Assembly: GCF_000007825.1 (NCBI RefSeq)
Contig: NC_004722.1
Coordinates: 3,636,501 to 3,700,500, forward strand
DNA from: Bacillus cereus ATCC 14579
Lineage (GTDB): Bacteria > Bacillota > Bacilli > Bacillales > Bacillaceae_G
Length of the DNA stretch: 64,000 nucleotides
Reading direction: 5' to 3'
Below the pieces are notes generated by a model. That model saw only the letters and a program-made list of their open reading frames with translations, was not told the origin of the DNA and did no database searches. Each line of letters opens with the position of its first letter. Position 1 is the first letter of the stretch. Both the position numbers and the translations under genes were made by a program. Shown here piece by piece: positions 25,022 to 32,660 of this stretch.

Positions 25022-25257
25022 TGCTTATTGTCATCCTTTTTCATAATTTTCGTATGATCAAATAATCCACTTGCTGATAATCCGATAATTATTCCTTGAA
25101 ATATATTCATTTTGGTATCTTGAGACAAAAATAAAACGCCTAACGTAATGCCAAGCGTCAAATTAAATACTGGGATATATTTTGTTTGCAGTCCAGTTGT
25201 TTTTGCAATTTGTGAAATTCCTACAACAACCCCAATCATTGCCGTAATTTCAATCAT
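25018..25257 (-). CDS. Phage holin
   Basis: 79 residues from MIEITAMIGVVVGISQIAK, three hydrophobic stretches (TAMIGVVVGIS, FNLTLGITLGVLFL, IFQGIIIGLSASGLF) and a charged tail KIMKKDDNKQ, the usual holin layout. The ATG shares its A with the XhlA stop, and the stop overlaps the amidase start. It should form membrane lesions that time lysis. The upstream in-frame start at 25332 would overlap XhlA by 75 bp, so I reject it. Confidence 0.82.
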   Translation of the reverse strand: MIEITAMIGVVVGISQIAKTTGLQTKYIPVFNLTLGITLGVLFLSQDTKMNIFQGIIIGLSASGLFDHTKIMKKDDNKQ

Positions 25258-25493
25258 TACATACCTCCCCCTTTCAAAAAGAAGGTAAGAGCAACTCCAA
25301 TTATTCCACCGATAATAAGGCGTAAGATCCAAGTTGTATTAGCACTGATTTTATCTAATTGCTTATTGATATTAATAATATCTTTTTCATTACCTGTCGT
25401 CCGCATTTCTAAACTTCTAATCTCTAATCGTATATCCTTAATATCTTGCCTTATTTCCTGAACATTACTTTGCACCTCTTGTAAACCATCCAT
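25257..25493 (-). CDS. XhlA-family hemolysin/holin accessory protein
   Basis: 78 residues: a heptad-rich charged helix (QSNVQEIRQDIKDIRLEIRS) followed by one C-terminal membrane anchor (TWILRLIIGGIIGVALTFFL). This is XhlA, which works with holin and amidase in PBSX and related phages to permeabilise the membrane. ATG at 25493 behind AGAGGTGG. First gene of the three-gene lysis cassette. Confidence 0.87.
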   Translation of the reverse strand: MDGLQEVQSNVQEIRQDIKDIRLEIRSLEMRTTGNEKDIININKQLDKISANTTWILRLIIGGIIGVALTFFLKGGGM

Positions 25494-25570
25494 ATTTCCA
25501 CCTCTTTCCCACTTCTTATTTAATTTAAAATTAAAAATCCTATATTACATATGCTTGGCTTTGCGTTTCA

Positions 25571-25777
25571 TTATTGAGTTCCTTCTTTTTTATCTGTCTC
25601 ATCTATATGTCCCTCAATAGAGCCCGCACCATCAACTTTTGTAGGAATTTTTACTGTGTTTAATTCGTTTGTGATTTCACTTTTTTTCGTTAATATTTCT
25701 ATGGATTTGTTAAACTCTTCATTTGTCTGTTGCATTTTAGTCACTGTTTTATCTATTTCACCTTTTGTATTTTTCAC
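25571..25777 (-). CDS. Phage-region hypothetical, possibly tail/baseplate protein fragment
   Basis: A GTG at 25777 begins a 68-residue hydrophilic frame (MKNTKGEIDKTVTKMQQTNE ...). The in-frame codons upstream, back to a stop, give GSTIIITVKNTKGEI, which reads like protein interior, and no ribosome binding site precedes the GTG at normal distance. The position directly before the lysis cassette is where minor tail or baseplate genes end in such phages. I read it as the truncated 3' end of one, left by the deletion that removed the structural genes. Confidence 0.4.
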   Translation of the reverse strand: MKNTKGEIDKTVTKMQQTNEEFNKSIEILTKKSEITNELNTVKIPTKVDGAGSIEGHIDETDKKEGTQ

Positions 25778-25899
25778 AGTAATTATGATTGTAGAACCTC
25801 TCTAAGATTCCTTGTAATTTCATGGTATTGCCCCATACTTTTTTAGTACTTTTCACCCTTGGCAAAGCTAGATATAATTTGCTCCTCTAAAATTTCGAA

Positions 25900-25995
25900 T
25901 CATTTTTTCTTTGGTAACTTGACTAAGTGCTTTGTAATATCTTTACATAGAATAGTCACAGCGTTTATGCAGCAGCCTTTAAACAAATTAGTCAC
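25900..25995 (-). CDS. Possible 31-residue small ORF
   Basis: GTG at 25995 follows AAAGGAG with an 8-bp gap. The frame encodes MTNLFKGCCINAVTILCKD ending LVKLPKKK. A frame change right after would continue as FEILEEQIISSFAKGEKY, so this may be the front of a slightly longer broken gene. No family recognised. Confidence 0.3.
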   Translation of the reverse strand: MTNLFKGCCINAVTILCKDITKHLVKLPKKK

Positions 25996-26094
25996 TAAAC
26001 TACTCCTTTCATTCTCGAATCGAGACACGAAAACAACTTAGTTCAGTACACACCGCCATTTTTCTTCCTCTGTCATGCCCAGATTCCAAAATAA
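25996..26094. other. Intergenic scrap inside prophage relic
   Basis: With the flanking 25778-25899 this forms about 340 bp without a secure gene. Only the 31-codon ORF above and stop-rich fragments are seen. Confidence 0.3.
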
Positions 26095-26117
26095 AGAGCC
26101 ACTCATATGAGTGACTC
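26095..26117 (-). terminator. Terminator after M23 gene
   Basis: AGAG-CACTCATATGAGTG-CTCT, near-perfect palindromic hairpin just after the M23 peptidase stop. Confidence 0.65.
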
Positions 26118-26125
26118 TAAACCTT

Positions 26126-26530
26126 TCATCGAATGTCTAAAATATCAAAATGTTCTTCAGGTGCCCAACTATTTCTACCAACATCAATCCATCCTTCTTT
26201 ACGAGCATAAATCATGATAGGCGCTTTTGAAGAAATTCTACCTTTATATGGACCATCAATACCATCGTAATAATTTACTCCCCATCCTTCTGGATACTTT
26301 GATACTGCTTTGAAAGGCCAGTAATTATAATGTTCAGCCTTTACCCAACGACTTCTACCTAAATCTAACCAAACATCACCATCTGCTCCCCAGTAGGCAC
26401 CCCAATATAATACTTCCGCTGCTGTTGTAAAACGTCCTTGAAAAGAGCCGTGTGGTTTATCATGATAGTTAACACCAAACCCTTCTGGATACTTTGATTT
26501 GGCAAATCCAATACCCTCTGGTTGCGGCAC
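26126..26530 (-). repeat. Direct repeat copy A (wall-binding cassette)
   Basis: About 405 bp, nearly identical base for base to 27297-27703. The coding product is the same SH3-like double repeat. The near identity points to a recent duplication or gene conversion. Confidence 0.85.
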
Positions 26531-26947
26531 ACCGTTTCCGCCACCTTTGCCCAAGTAGTCTAACGGGTTCACAGCATCACTCTTACTAACATTCCAGCGT
26601 CCTTTATGCAATTCAAAATGTAAGTGTTGGCCACTGGCCTGCCCCGTTTCTCCCATTACTCCAATTGTTTGTCCCTGTATAACGTAATCGCCTTCTTTAA
26701 CCGTTCGAGAACCACTACGCATATGAGCGTATACAGTTTCCCATGTAACTCCATCAATAGTATGCACAATCATAATACATTCACCATAACTGGATGAAAG
26801 ATAAGAACGACTAACTTGTCCGCTAGCCGCTGCATAAATCGGATGATAACCCGATTCAGCAAGGTCTACCCCATGGTGATCTGGTCTGTCACCCCTAAAA
26901 CCACTTGTTACTCTTGTTGTATCCGTTGGATAAATAAATTTTGCCAT
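26126..26947 (-). CDS. M23-family peptidase with duplicated wall-binding cassette
   Basis: 273 residues, no signal peptide. The N-terminal lysostaphin-type M23 domain has all zinc ligands: H24 and D28 in DHHGVDLA, H108 and H110 in GQHLHFELH. It cuts peptidoglycan cross-bridges. From residue 139 (GVPQPEGIGFAKSKYPEG) two SH3-like repeats follow, each with SKYPEG-GVNY and a closing DLGRSRW or DVGRNSW. This 135-residue tail is identical but for one residue (APIMIY versus APVMIY) to that of the lysozyme gene 350 bp upstream. ATG at 26947 behind GGAAG. A tail-associated lysin or free endolysin by origin. Confidence 0.87.
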   Translation of the reverse strand: MAKFIYPTDTTRVTSGFRGDRPDHHGVDLAESGYHPIYAAASGQVSRSYLSSSYGECIMIVHTIDGVTWETVYAHMRSGSRTVKEGDYVIQGQTIGVMGETGQASGQHLHFELHKGRWNVSKSDAVNPLDYLGKGGGNGVPQPEGIGFAKSKYPEGFGVNYHDKPHGSFQGRFTTAAEVLYWGAYWGADGDVWLDLGRSRWVKAEHYNYWPFKAVSKYPEGWGVNYYDGIDGPYKGRISSKAPIMIYARKEGWIDVGRNSWAPEEHFDILDIR

Positions 26948-26980
26948 ATTAATCTTCCTTTCTATTTTTACAAAATATAA

Positions 26981-27004
26981 AAAAGGTACTTAAATGAGCA
27001 CCTT
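26981..27004 (-). terminator. Terminator downstream of decayed SH3 copy
   Basis: On the minus strand AAGGTGC / GTACCTTTTTT hairpin, 85 bp after the stop of the decayed cassette. Confidence 0.5.
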
Positions 27005-27088
27005 CGTTCACTGTCTATATTTATTATTTTTCTAATATATTATAGTTTTTCAAATCTAAAGATGAACAGAATGAAAAGCTCTCCGCCG

Positions 27089-27262
27089 TTACCTAACATC
27101 AAAATGTTCTTCTTTTAACCACGCACCATTTCCAATATCAAATCAACCATCTTGTCGTGCATAAACCCTATATGGAACAAATCCATCTACATTACCTGTA
27201 TAATTCCTATTAGGACCATCATATGTGTTAATACCATAAACTACTGGATATTTTGAATAAGC
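27089..27262 (-). pseudogene. Decayed third copy of the SH3-like wall-binding repeat
   Basis: Read on the minus strand: AYSKYPVVYGINTYDGPNR, then NYTGNVDGFVPYRVYARQDG, stop, FDIGNGAWLKEEHFDVR, stop. It matches the cassette pattern SKYPEGWGVNYYDG ... YARKEGWIDVGRNSWAPEEHFDI. The tryptophan expected after the glycine is TGA (27143-27145, one base from TGG), and no start or catalytic domain precedes it. It is more diverged than the two intact copies and lies between them, so it is probably the tail of an older hydrolase gene. Confidence 0.7.
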
Positions 27263-27296
27263 AATGAATCATTGTTCAACTAATTTTACTACCCTT

Positions 27297-27703
27297 TTAT
27301 CGAATATCTAAAATATCAAAATGTTCTTCTGGCGCCCAACTATTTCTACCAACATCAATCCATCCTTCTTTACGAGCATAAATCATGACAGGCGCTTTTG
27401 AAGAAATTCTACCTTTATATGGACCATCAATACCATCGTAATAATTTACTCCCCATCCTTCTGGATACTTTGATACTGCTTTGAAAGGCCAGTAATTATA
27501 ATGTTCAGCCTTTACCCAACGACTTCTACCTAAATCTAACCAAACATCACCATCTGCTCCCCAGTAGGCACCCCAATATAATACTTCCGCTGCTGTTGTA
27601 AAACGTCCTTGAAAAGAGCCATGTGGTTTATCATGATAGTTAACACCAAATCCCTCTGGATACTTTGATTTGGCAAATCCAATACCCTCTGGTTGCGGCA
27701 CAC
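27297..27703 (-). repeat. Direct repeat copy B (wall-binding cassette)
   Basis: Partner of 26126-26530; see there. The scattered differences are mostly synonymous (for example GCGCC for GTGCC at the start). Confidence 0.85.
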
Positions 27704-28277
27704 CACCACCAGTTCCTCCATCAAAATCTACATATTGTTTAACAATTTCAGAGTAGAAGAAATTCCCCCCGTTTTTATATCGATAACCACCATTGTAGGC
27801 AACAGCGATAGGGTTACTATATTTCACCATAGCACCGGTCGTATTTCCAAGTGATGGCGCAACAACCGTTTTAGAATACAGATCTGCCACCGGTAATGAA
27901 TGCTGTTTATTGTTAGATGCTAACCAGCGAAGGTAAGCTCGTCCAAAATTATATGATTGAACAATGGCACTTAAATCTGTAATTCCATTTTTCTTCGCAT
28001 CATCAAAAGCACCCTTTAAATGCTTCACTCCGTAATAAATTGAATCTTTCGGGTTTTTAATTGTATTCATTGCCCACCCTTGTGATTCACTGGATTGCAT
28101 AATATCAGGTGTCGTTTCAGAATTCCCTCCACTTTCCACCATAATAATTCCAAGCACGTAAGGAACTAACTCAGGTACACCTTGTGCAGAACATTCGCTT
28201 TCTACCATTGATTGCCAACGTAACACCTGTTGTGGCAAATTCTTTGTTTTGACTGAAGCAGCTAATAAACTCATCAT
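27297..28277 (-). CDS. Lysozyme-like muramidase with duplicated wall-binding cassette
   Basis: 326 residues. The N-terminal domain (about 1-190) is a CwlT-type lysozyme-like muramidase: QVLRWQSMVESECSAQGV, catalytic-type glutamate E48 in GIIMVESGGNS, then DIMQSSES and IVQSYNFGRAYLRW. The C-terminal part from GVPQPEG is the same two-repeat SH3-like cassette as in the M23 gene. No signal peptide. In CwlT-like proteins lysozyme and peptidase domains share one chain; here the two activities are on neighbouring genes with a common binding tail. ATG at 28277, 8 bp after AAGGAG. Confidence 0.85.
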   Translation of the reverse strand: MMSLLAASVKTKNLPQQVLRWQSMVESECSAQGVPELVPYVLGIIMVESGGNSETTPDIMQSSESQGWAMNTIKNPKDSIYYGVKHLKGAFDDAKKNGITDLSAIVQSYNFGRAYLRWLASNNKQHSLPVADLYSKTVVAPSLGNTTGAMVKYSNPIAVAYNGGYRYKNGGNFFYSEIVKQYVDFDGGTGGGVPQPEGIGFAKSKYPEGFGVNYHDKPHGSFQGRFTTAAEVLYWGAYWGADGDVWLDLGRSRWVKAEHYNYWPFKAVSKYPEGWGVNYYDGIDGPYKGRISSKAPVMIYARKEGWIDVGRNSWAPEEHFDILDIR

Positions 28278-28403
28278 TAAACATCTCCTTATTTTTCTAT
28301 TATTTTCGCCTGTAAAACTACTACTTTACTAAATATAACTAGAAGCTAAAGACCTATTAATCCATCAAATCACTTCATATTACTCACCTTCTTTCACATC
28401 AAA

Positions 28404-28432
28404 AAGAGCAACCATAAAAATAGTTGCCCTTT
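28404..28432. terminator. Hairpin terminator
   Basis: AAAGAGCAAC / GTTGCCCTTT with an 8-base loop, in the 235-bp gap between the late regulator and the lysozyme gene. Confidence 0.5.
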
Positions 28433-28512
28433 CGTCGAAATCTTATATTACTACTATAAATCACTTTTTCAATACTTTCTGTACACTGCATGTATCCTAC
28501 AAAAAGGTAACA

Positions 28513-28899
28513 CTAAAATCCATCTAAAAACTTGACAATCTTCCTTATTTCAGCATGTTTTCGGCGTATATAGCCTGTACTATAATGTAATTCAAACGCA
28601 ATTTGCTCTAAAGTCATTCCATCAACATATTTCATTTTAAGTATTTGATGATCCAGTCCTGTAAACTTATTAATCAAAAGCTTTAAATCATACTCCTCAT
28701 TCATTTTATGAGCTAATTCATATTCAATTGCTTCAATCCGCCCTTCTACCTTAGCCCCTTCCGATTCAGCCGTTAATCGTACATTTTGCAAATCACCGCT
28801 AATCCAACGCTTCAATTCGGCTTTTGATTTATCTAAGTTGTATTCTAAATAAGCAATTTCTTCTTCTAACTTCTTATAATCTTTGAGCCATTCGAACAC
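28513..28899 (-). CDS. Phage late regulator with sigma-70 region 4-like HTH
   Basis: 128 residues with GTG start at 28899. The first 80 residues form a coiled coil (YKKLEEEIAYLEYNLDKSKA). The C-terminal part is a sigma region 4-like helix-turn-helix (GLDHQILKMKYVDGMTLEQI then AFELHYSTGYIRRKHAEIRK). Such ArpU/DUF1492-like proteins sit at the end of the early region of Gram-positive phages and control late genes. Here the late genes that should follow (terminase onward) are missing. Confidence 0.7.
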   Translation of the reverse strand: MFEWLKDYKKLEEEIAYLEYNLDKSKAELKRWISGDLQNVRLTAESEGAKVEGRIEAIEYELAHKMNEEYDLKLLINKFTGLDHQILKMKYVDGMTLEQIAFELHYSTGYIRRKHAEIRKIVKFLDGF

Positions 28900-29011
28900 T
28901 TACTGATTCACCCACTTCCGTTCTTTTTACAAAGTCTCTTAATACTAATTTAATAGCATGAATATGCTTATTAGCCTTTTCAATCTTTATTGCTTGTAAA
29001 TCATCTAGCAT
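28874..29011 (-). CDS. Small phage ORF, 45 residues
   Basis: ATG at 29011 gives MLDDLQAIKIEKANKHIHAI and ends TEVGESVSVRMAQRL. It overlaps the next gene by 26 bp, and starts 6 bp before the DnaD gene stop. The ribosome binding site is weak (GGTCATAAG). The tight packing is phage-like. Function unknown. Confidence 0.4.
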   Translation of the reverse strand: MLDDLQAIKIEKANKHIHAIKLVLRDFVKRTEVGESVSVRMAQRL

Positions 29012-29017
29012 TTTTTC

Positions 29018-29890
29018 TTATGACCTATATTTATTTAACACTTCTTGTAATCTCTCACGCTCTTCATCAGTAGACTGCACGGTTTTTCTTTCCTCTTCTA
29101 GATTTGTTGATTCATCATCTTTATATAACCAATCGGGTACAATCTCTTTTCTATTTGAATACTTCCTACCTGTCCCGTTATATTTCTTTTTCTTGCTCAT
29201 TTCGAAACGTCTATCTAGTATAGCCACATCAACTAATGTTTTAACTTCTTGCTCCTTCCAATTCCTCAATATAGCCTTAATGTAGTTCCATCTTGGCGCA
29301 TTCTCATCAACAGCTTTATTAATTGCATGCTGAATTAACTCCCCACTAAACAAATTACAAAAGCTCCCCAACTCTGCAATTGCAATTTCACTTAACGGAA
29401 TGCCCATCCCCTTAATAAAGTTACAACTTACTTTAACCCTCTCATTGATGAATACACGAGATTCTAATTGATCCATATCATCATAATCATTATTATTTCG
29501 TTTATTAGTATTTAGTCTATTAGTATTTAGTAGTTTCTGATTTTCCTCATATGGCTTTACCACATCTTGGTTTTCCATTTGTGGCATGTCCCTTTGTGGC
29601 GTTTCGTAAATTTCCGTATCCCACCTTGCAATTTTTTTCGTATTCCCATCACGAACAGGATAACGTTTTACATAACCTAATTCTTTTAATTCCTTAAAAC
29701 CTGTACGGAGCGAATCTTCTCCATCCTTAGCATGTCGAGCTAATTCACTAATATGAAAAGTCCAATCGTCTGGTAATGTAAGCGCATAGGCTAAGATTCC
29801 TTTCGCTTTCCATGACAACCTTTCATCTTTTAAACCAGTATTATTTATAACGGAATAATTACTATCTTTTTTCACTCGAATAATCCCCAT
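29018..29890 (-). CDS. Phage replication protein, winged helix plus DnaD-like domain
   Basis: 290 residues from MGIIRVKKDSNYSVINNTG behind GAGGTGG. The N-terminal winged helix (LSWKAKGILAYALTLPDDW ... LRTGFKELKELGYVKR) matches phage replisome organisers. A DnaD/DnaB_2-like domain follows (about 150-235; FCNLFSGELIQHAINKAVDE, YIKAILRNWKEQ). Such proteins open the phage origin and load host helicase. The upstream start at 29914 is less well placed. No DnaC-type loader follows. Confidence 0.8.
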   Translation of the reverse strand: MGIIRVKKDSNYSVINNTGLKDERLSWKAKGILAYALTLPDDWTFHISELARHAKDGEDSLRTGFKELKELGYVKRYPVRDGNTKKIARWDTEIYETPQRDMPQMENQDVVKPYEENQKLLNTNRLNTNKRNNNDYDDMDQLESRVFINERVKVSCNFIKGMGIPLSEIAIAELGSFCNLFSGELIQHAINKAVDENAPRWNYIKAILRNWKEQEVKTLVDVAILDRRFEMSKKKKYNGTGRKYSNRKEIVPDWLYKDDESTNLEEERKTVQSTDEERERLQEVLNKYRS

Positions 29891-30042
29891 ACTAGCCACC
29901 TCATAAATTCTCAAAAACGGTATTCAATGTTATACTTATCTAGAGATATTTTTTCTTATAGAATCCGCTGCAACGGATTCTTTTCTTATGCATTCATTCA
30001 AAACAATCATGCTATCCATATCTATTTTCTTCTAAACCTCTC

Positions 30043-30237
30043 TTATTCCTCAAGTTCAACATCCACTTGAATTTCGATATTCATTGGAATTTCTTGTGTT
30101 ATACGAATCACATTTTGACTCATTCCTTTTTGAATAAGCTTTCTAACCTGCTCTTTTGCATCTTCTTTTGTTTTAAATTCACTGACAGTTGGTAACCCTG
30201 CTAAACTGCTAGTAATTACTAAAATCTTTCTTTGCAT
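30043..30237 (-). CDS. Small prophage hypothetical protein
   Basis: 64 residues, MQRKILVITSSLAGLPTVSE ... IQVDVELEE, ATG at 30237 behind AGGAGG, 11 bp after the Rha gene. Mixed alpha/beta character with a helix EDAKEQVRKLIQKG. Not recognised; position suggests an early phage gene. Confidence 0.6.
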   Translation of the reverse strand: MQRKILVITSSLAGLPTVSEFKTKEDAKEQVRKLIQKGMSQNVIRITQEIPMNIEIQVDVELEE

Positions 30238-30248
30238 GTTCTTTCCTC

Positions 30249-31007
30249 CTACTGAATGTCTGCCATATTTATTTGTGAGTTTTTAACTGTAATTTCTTCA
30301 TTTAAAACAGTTGGAATTGAATATTCTTCATTAATCATTTGTATTGCTCTATCCAAATGATAACGTTTAATAGCTTTATAACTATTCACACCAAATTCCC
30401 GATGTAACTGACTATAAATATCTCTATATAACTTCCTTCTAAGGCCGATATCCTGATAAGAATTTGAATTTTTACCTCCCAATAACATAACACCTAAGCT
30501 TTTTACAGCCCTTGTTATCTCTTCACACTCGATAGCATAAAGCGGCGTATTTTCTCGCAAACCCTTCACCTCAGACTTTATCTCTTGTATCTGCTGAGTA
30601 TGTCCTTCTAACGCAGCAAATGTTAACTTTAAAACCCCCATTGGGTCCTTTGGCACATTTTGTTGATTTTGTATATATTGCTTCATTCGTTTGAACTCTT
30701 TCATAAATTTAATTTTCATTCCAACCGCTTCTCTACTGGTATATCCCATAACAAGTAACGTGAATGCTTCTTCTGTTAAATCATATTTAGGGATTCGCCT
30801 ATTCTTTGAATTAAAATAAGTGGACTCGTGAAAATTTTCTCCTCCAAACTCTTCACCTACATATACAATTTGTTTTCGAATTTCCTTCAAAACGTCGAAG
30901 TGATTTTTTTTGAATATCTTCGCAATTACCAAACTATCCGTTACTACTTTGCCATTAACTTCAAATACTAATGAACTATGTACTGATGAGTCAATTAATT
31001 GCCCCAT
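30249..31007 (-). CDS. Rha-family phage regulatory protein with ORF6C domain
   Basis: 252 residues. The N-terminal pRha domain has SLVFEVNGKVVTDSLVIAKIF, HFDVLKEIRKQI and the conserved stretch KYDLTEEAFTLLVMGYTS. The C-terminal ORF6C-like domain (from about 160) reads ITRAVKSLGVMLLGGKNSN ... LYRDIYSQLHREFGV. Rha proteins are antirepressor-like regulators in temperate phages. I chose ATG at 31007 (7 bp after GGAGG); the ATG at 31013 abuts the ribosome binding site. Confidence 0.82.
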   Translation of the reverse strand: MGQLIDSSVHSSLVFEVNGKVVTDSLVIAKIFKKNHFDVLKEIRKQIVYVGEEFGGENFHESTYFNSKNRRIPKYDLTEEAFTLLVMGYTSREAVGMKIKFMKEFKRMKQYIQNQQNVPKDPMGVLKLTFAALEGHTQQIQEIKSEVKGLRENTPLYAIECEEITRAVKSLGVMLLGGKNSNSYQDIGLRRKLYRDIYSQLHREFGVNSYKAIKRYHLDRAIQMINEEYSIPTVLNEEITVKNSQINMADIQ

Positions 31008-31209
31008 CCTCATCTCCTCCTCACTACTAATTTTGGACTATCTTTATTGCATTGAGATAATTTCGCACTACGCATAATTCTTTACTTTCTTTTTACAAAT
31101 TAACTAGTTATCAGAATTTAAATTAAATACTTTGATATGAACCCTCTTACTAAATCATCATTCAATAATTCGATTATAGGGTTACATTTTAAGTAAATTT
31201 CCTCCGATT
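31008..31209. other. Short gap between Rha and Cro-like genes
   Basis: About 200 bp, AT-rich; no gene or clear hairpin seen. Confidence 0.4.
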
Positions 31210-31422
31210 TCAATTCGCTTCATTTTCTTCAAATTCAAAAAGATATTCCAAACTATGTTCTGGAAAAAAAGTTTTCTTAATTTCAAAAGCTTCATCATAA
31301 TAAAAACGAAATTTACCATTTATTTTGTCGCTCACTGTTGCGTGGCGAAGTTTCAGATGCGAAGAAATTTGTGTAATCATAATTCTTTTTCTCGCCATCT
31401 CTGCACGCAAATTCGGATACAT
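31210..31422 (-). CDS. Small Cro-like helix-turn-helix protein
   Basis: 70 residues, ATG at 31422 behind AGGTGG. A helix-turn-helix is visible as MITQISSHLKLRHATVSDKING. The C-terminus FPEHSLEYLFEFEEN is typical of short phage regulators whose domain helps dimerise. It is divergent from the LexA-like repressor across a 240-bp operator region, the position of Cro. Confidence 0.72.
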   Translation of the reverse strand: MYPNLRAEMARKRIMITQISSHLKLRHATVSDKINGKFRFYYDEAFEIKKTFFPEHSLEYLFEFEENEAN

Positions 31423-31442
31423 TTACTCACCACCTGTTTTTC

Positions 31443-31458
31443 GTACGATATTGCGTTC
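31443..31458. promoter_or_regulatory. Phage operator site 1
   Basis: GTACGATATTGCGTTC is 13/16 identical to the reverse complement of the site at 31621-31636. It lies 21 bp upstream of the Cro-like start. Confidence 0.55.
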
Positions 31459-31476
31459 ATTTCCATTTAAATATAA

Positions 31477-31572
31477 ACTCAATTTCGTATTTAGTCAACA
31501 AAAAAACGTATTTAAATACTCAATTTCGTATTTAGTCAACAAAAAAACGTATTTAAACACTCAATTTCGTAT
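31477..31572. repeat. 41-bp tandem repeat in the phage operator region
   Basis: Two full 41-bp units (31477-31517, 31518-31558), differing at one base, and a partial third (to 31572). Each unit holds TTTCGTATTT and ACGTATTTAAA, giving regularly spaced CGTAT half-sites. Probably a multi-copy repressor binding array. Confidence 0.75.
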
Positions 31573-31620
31573 GCTTTTCTATTTACTAACAATTTTAGTT
31601 AGGTTATGATATATACAGAA

Positions 31621-31636
31621 ATACGCAATATCGTAT
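31621..31636. promoter_or_regulatory. Phage operator site 2
   Basis: ATACG-N6-CGTAT palindrome (ATACGCAATATCGTAT) located 30 bp before the repressor start, fitting autoregulation. Confidence 0.6.
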
Positions 31637-31665
31637 ACATTTTAATAAGAAAGATGGTGAAAGTA

Positions 31666-32325
31666 ATGAAAAAAGCAGAGGTTGTAACACGCTTAATAAA
31701 AGAAGCTGGCTATAGTAAAAGAGCCTTCGCCGAAAAAATAGGTCTCCCCCCCACAACACTGCAATCCATGTTATCAAGAGGGATTGGTAAAGCATCTGTT
31801 GATAATGTCATAAAAGTTTGTAAGGGATTAGGAATCACTACTGATGATTTAGAAAGACTCGCAACTCAAGAGGACAATACTGTTAAAGAAGAAGTTTCTA
31901 TTTATGAAACCATCCAAAACGATCAATCAAACATTATTTACATTCCTATCATTGGTTCTGTAGCAGCCGGTACACCCATACTCGCTGAAGAAAATATCGA
32001 AGGCTATTTACCCATGCTAAGTACATTTTTAAACAAGCGTAAAAAGTATTTTTATCTTACTGTAAAAGGCACTAGCATGAATCTCGAATTCCCTGATGGT
32101 TCTTATGTTTTAGTAGAGGAAACTCCTTATGTTGAAAACGGACAAATTGCTGTTGTAAAAGTCAATGGTTATGATGCTACCGTGAAAAAGATTTCAAAAT
32201 CCGGAAGCATCATTACTTTAATACCATTGAGTAATGACCCTATCCACGAACCAAAAACTTACGACCTTTCAGCTGAAGATGTAAAAATAATTGGTCGCGT
32301 TGTACAGGCAGTAAAGAATTATTAA
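31666..32325 (+). CDS. LexA-like prophage repressor (HTH plus S24 protease)
   Basis: 219 residues from MKKAEVVTRLIKEAGYSKRA behind GGTGA; earlier in-frame starts lack a ribosome binding site. The N-terminal helix-turn-helix reads FAEKIGLPPTTLQSMLSRG. The C-terminal S24 domain has cleavage pair Ala101-Gly102 (VAAGTPI), nucleophile Ser137 (KGTSMN) and Lys174 (DATVKK). It should keep the prophage silent and self-cleave upon SOS, as host LexA does. All parts look intact, although the element has lost its structural genes. Confidence 0.88.
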   Translation: MKKAEVVTRLIKEAGYSKRAFAEKIGLPPTTLQSMLSRGIGKASVDNVIKVCKGLGITTDDLERLATQEDNTVKEEVSIYETIQNDQSNIIYIPIIGSVAAGTPILAEENIEGYLPMLSTFLNKRKKYFYLTVKGTSMNLEFPDGSYVLVEETPYVENGQIAVVKVNGYDATVKKISKSGSIITLIPLSNDPIHEPKTYDLSAEDVKIIGRVVQAVKNY

Positions 32326-32450
32326 GTTTTAGCACAAGTGATTAAAAAAGATAAAATCAATTCTTTTGAAAAGATTTTCTTAGTAACATGATTCAAAATA
32401 ACCAAAAACAATCCATTATCTAGTAGTTAACATATCCAATAACTTCACTA
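32326..32450. other. Gap between prophage repressor and glnA
   Basis: With 32485-32620 this makes about 335 bp with no gene: two terminators and AT-rich spacer. The right attachment half-site should lie here or in the glnA end. Confidence 0.4.
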
Positions 32451-32484
32451 AAAAAGCCCTGATACCGTAGTATCAAGGCTTTTT
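32451..32484. terminator. Bidirectional terminator beside the prophage
   Basis: AAAAAGCC-TGATAC / GTATCA-GGCTTTTT. The loop and core GATACC-TAGTATCAA are shared with the hairpin at 23262-23300 on the other side of the prophage. Confidence 0.75.
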
Positions 32485-32620
32485 CATTTCACAAATTATA
32501 TAAAACTTACATTTATCTGATAATGTTTTTCTATGATATCACTACTTGTTATTAATTATTGGCTTTTATGTGGCTGTTTTTCATTTTGCAACCACATAAA
32601 ATTGTAATAATAGGGAATTA

Positions 32621-32652
32621 AAAAACCCTTGATACGAGTTGTATCAAGGGTT
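32621..32652 (-). terminator. glnA terminator
   Basis: AACCCTTGATAC / GTATCAAGGGTT, 12-bp perfect stem with a 5-base loop, 8 bp after the glnA stop, T-run on the minus strand. Confidence 0.85.
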
Positions 32653-32660
32653 CAAGCCTC

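Larger units (their letters stand above)
23306..32325. mobile_element. Gutted prophage inserted at the glnA 3' end
   Basis: From right to left the order is that of a Siphovirus-type temperate phage: LexA-like repressor, divergent Cro-like gene, Rha, DnaD-like replication gene, sigma-like late regulator, then directly the cell-wall hydrolases, a fragment, XhlA, holin and amidase. All head, packaging and tail genes and the integrase are absent, so it cannot form particles. The left limit is set by a glnA-end remnant, the right limit by the repressor terminator and real glnA. Limits are approximate. Confidence 0.75.

Noticed and set aside
25859..26041. 60-codon plus-strand ORF in the prophage relic
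   Set aside because: Opposite to all lysis genes, no ribosome binding site, overlaps the better minus-strand small ORF.
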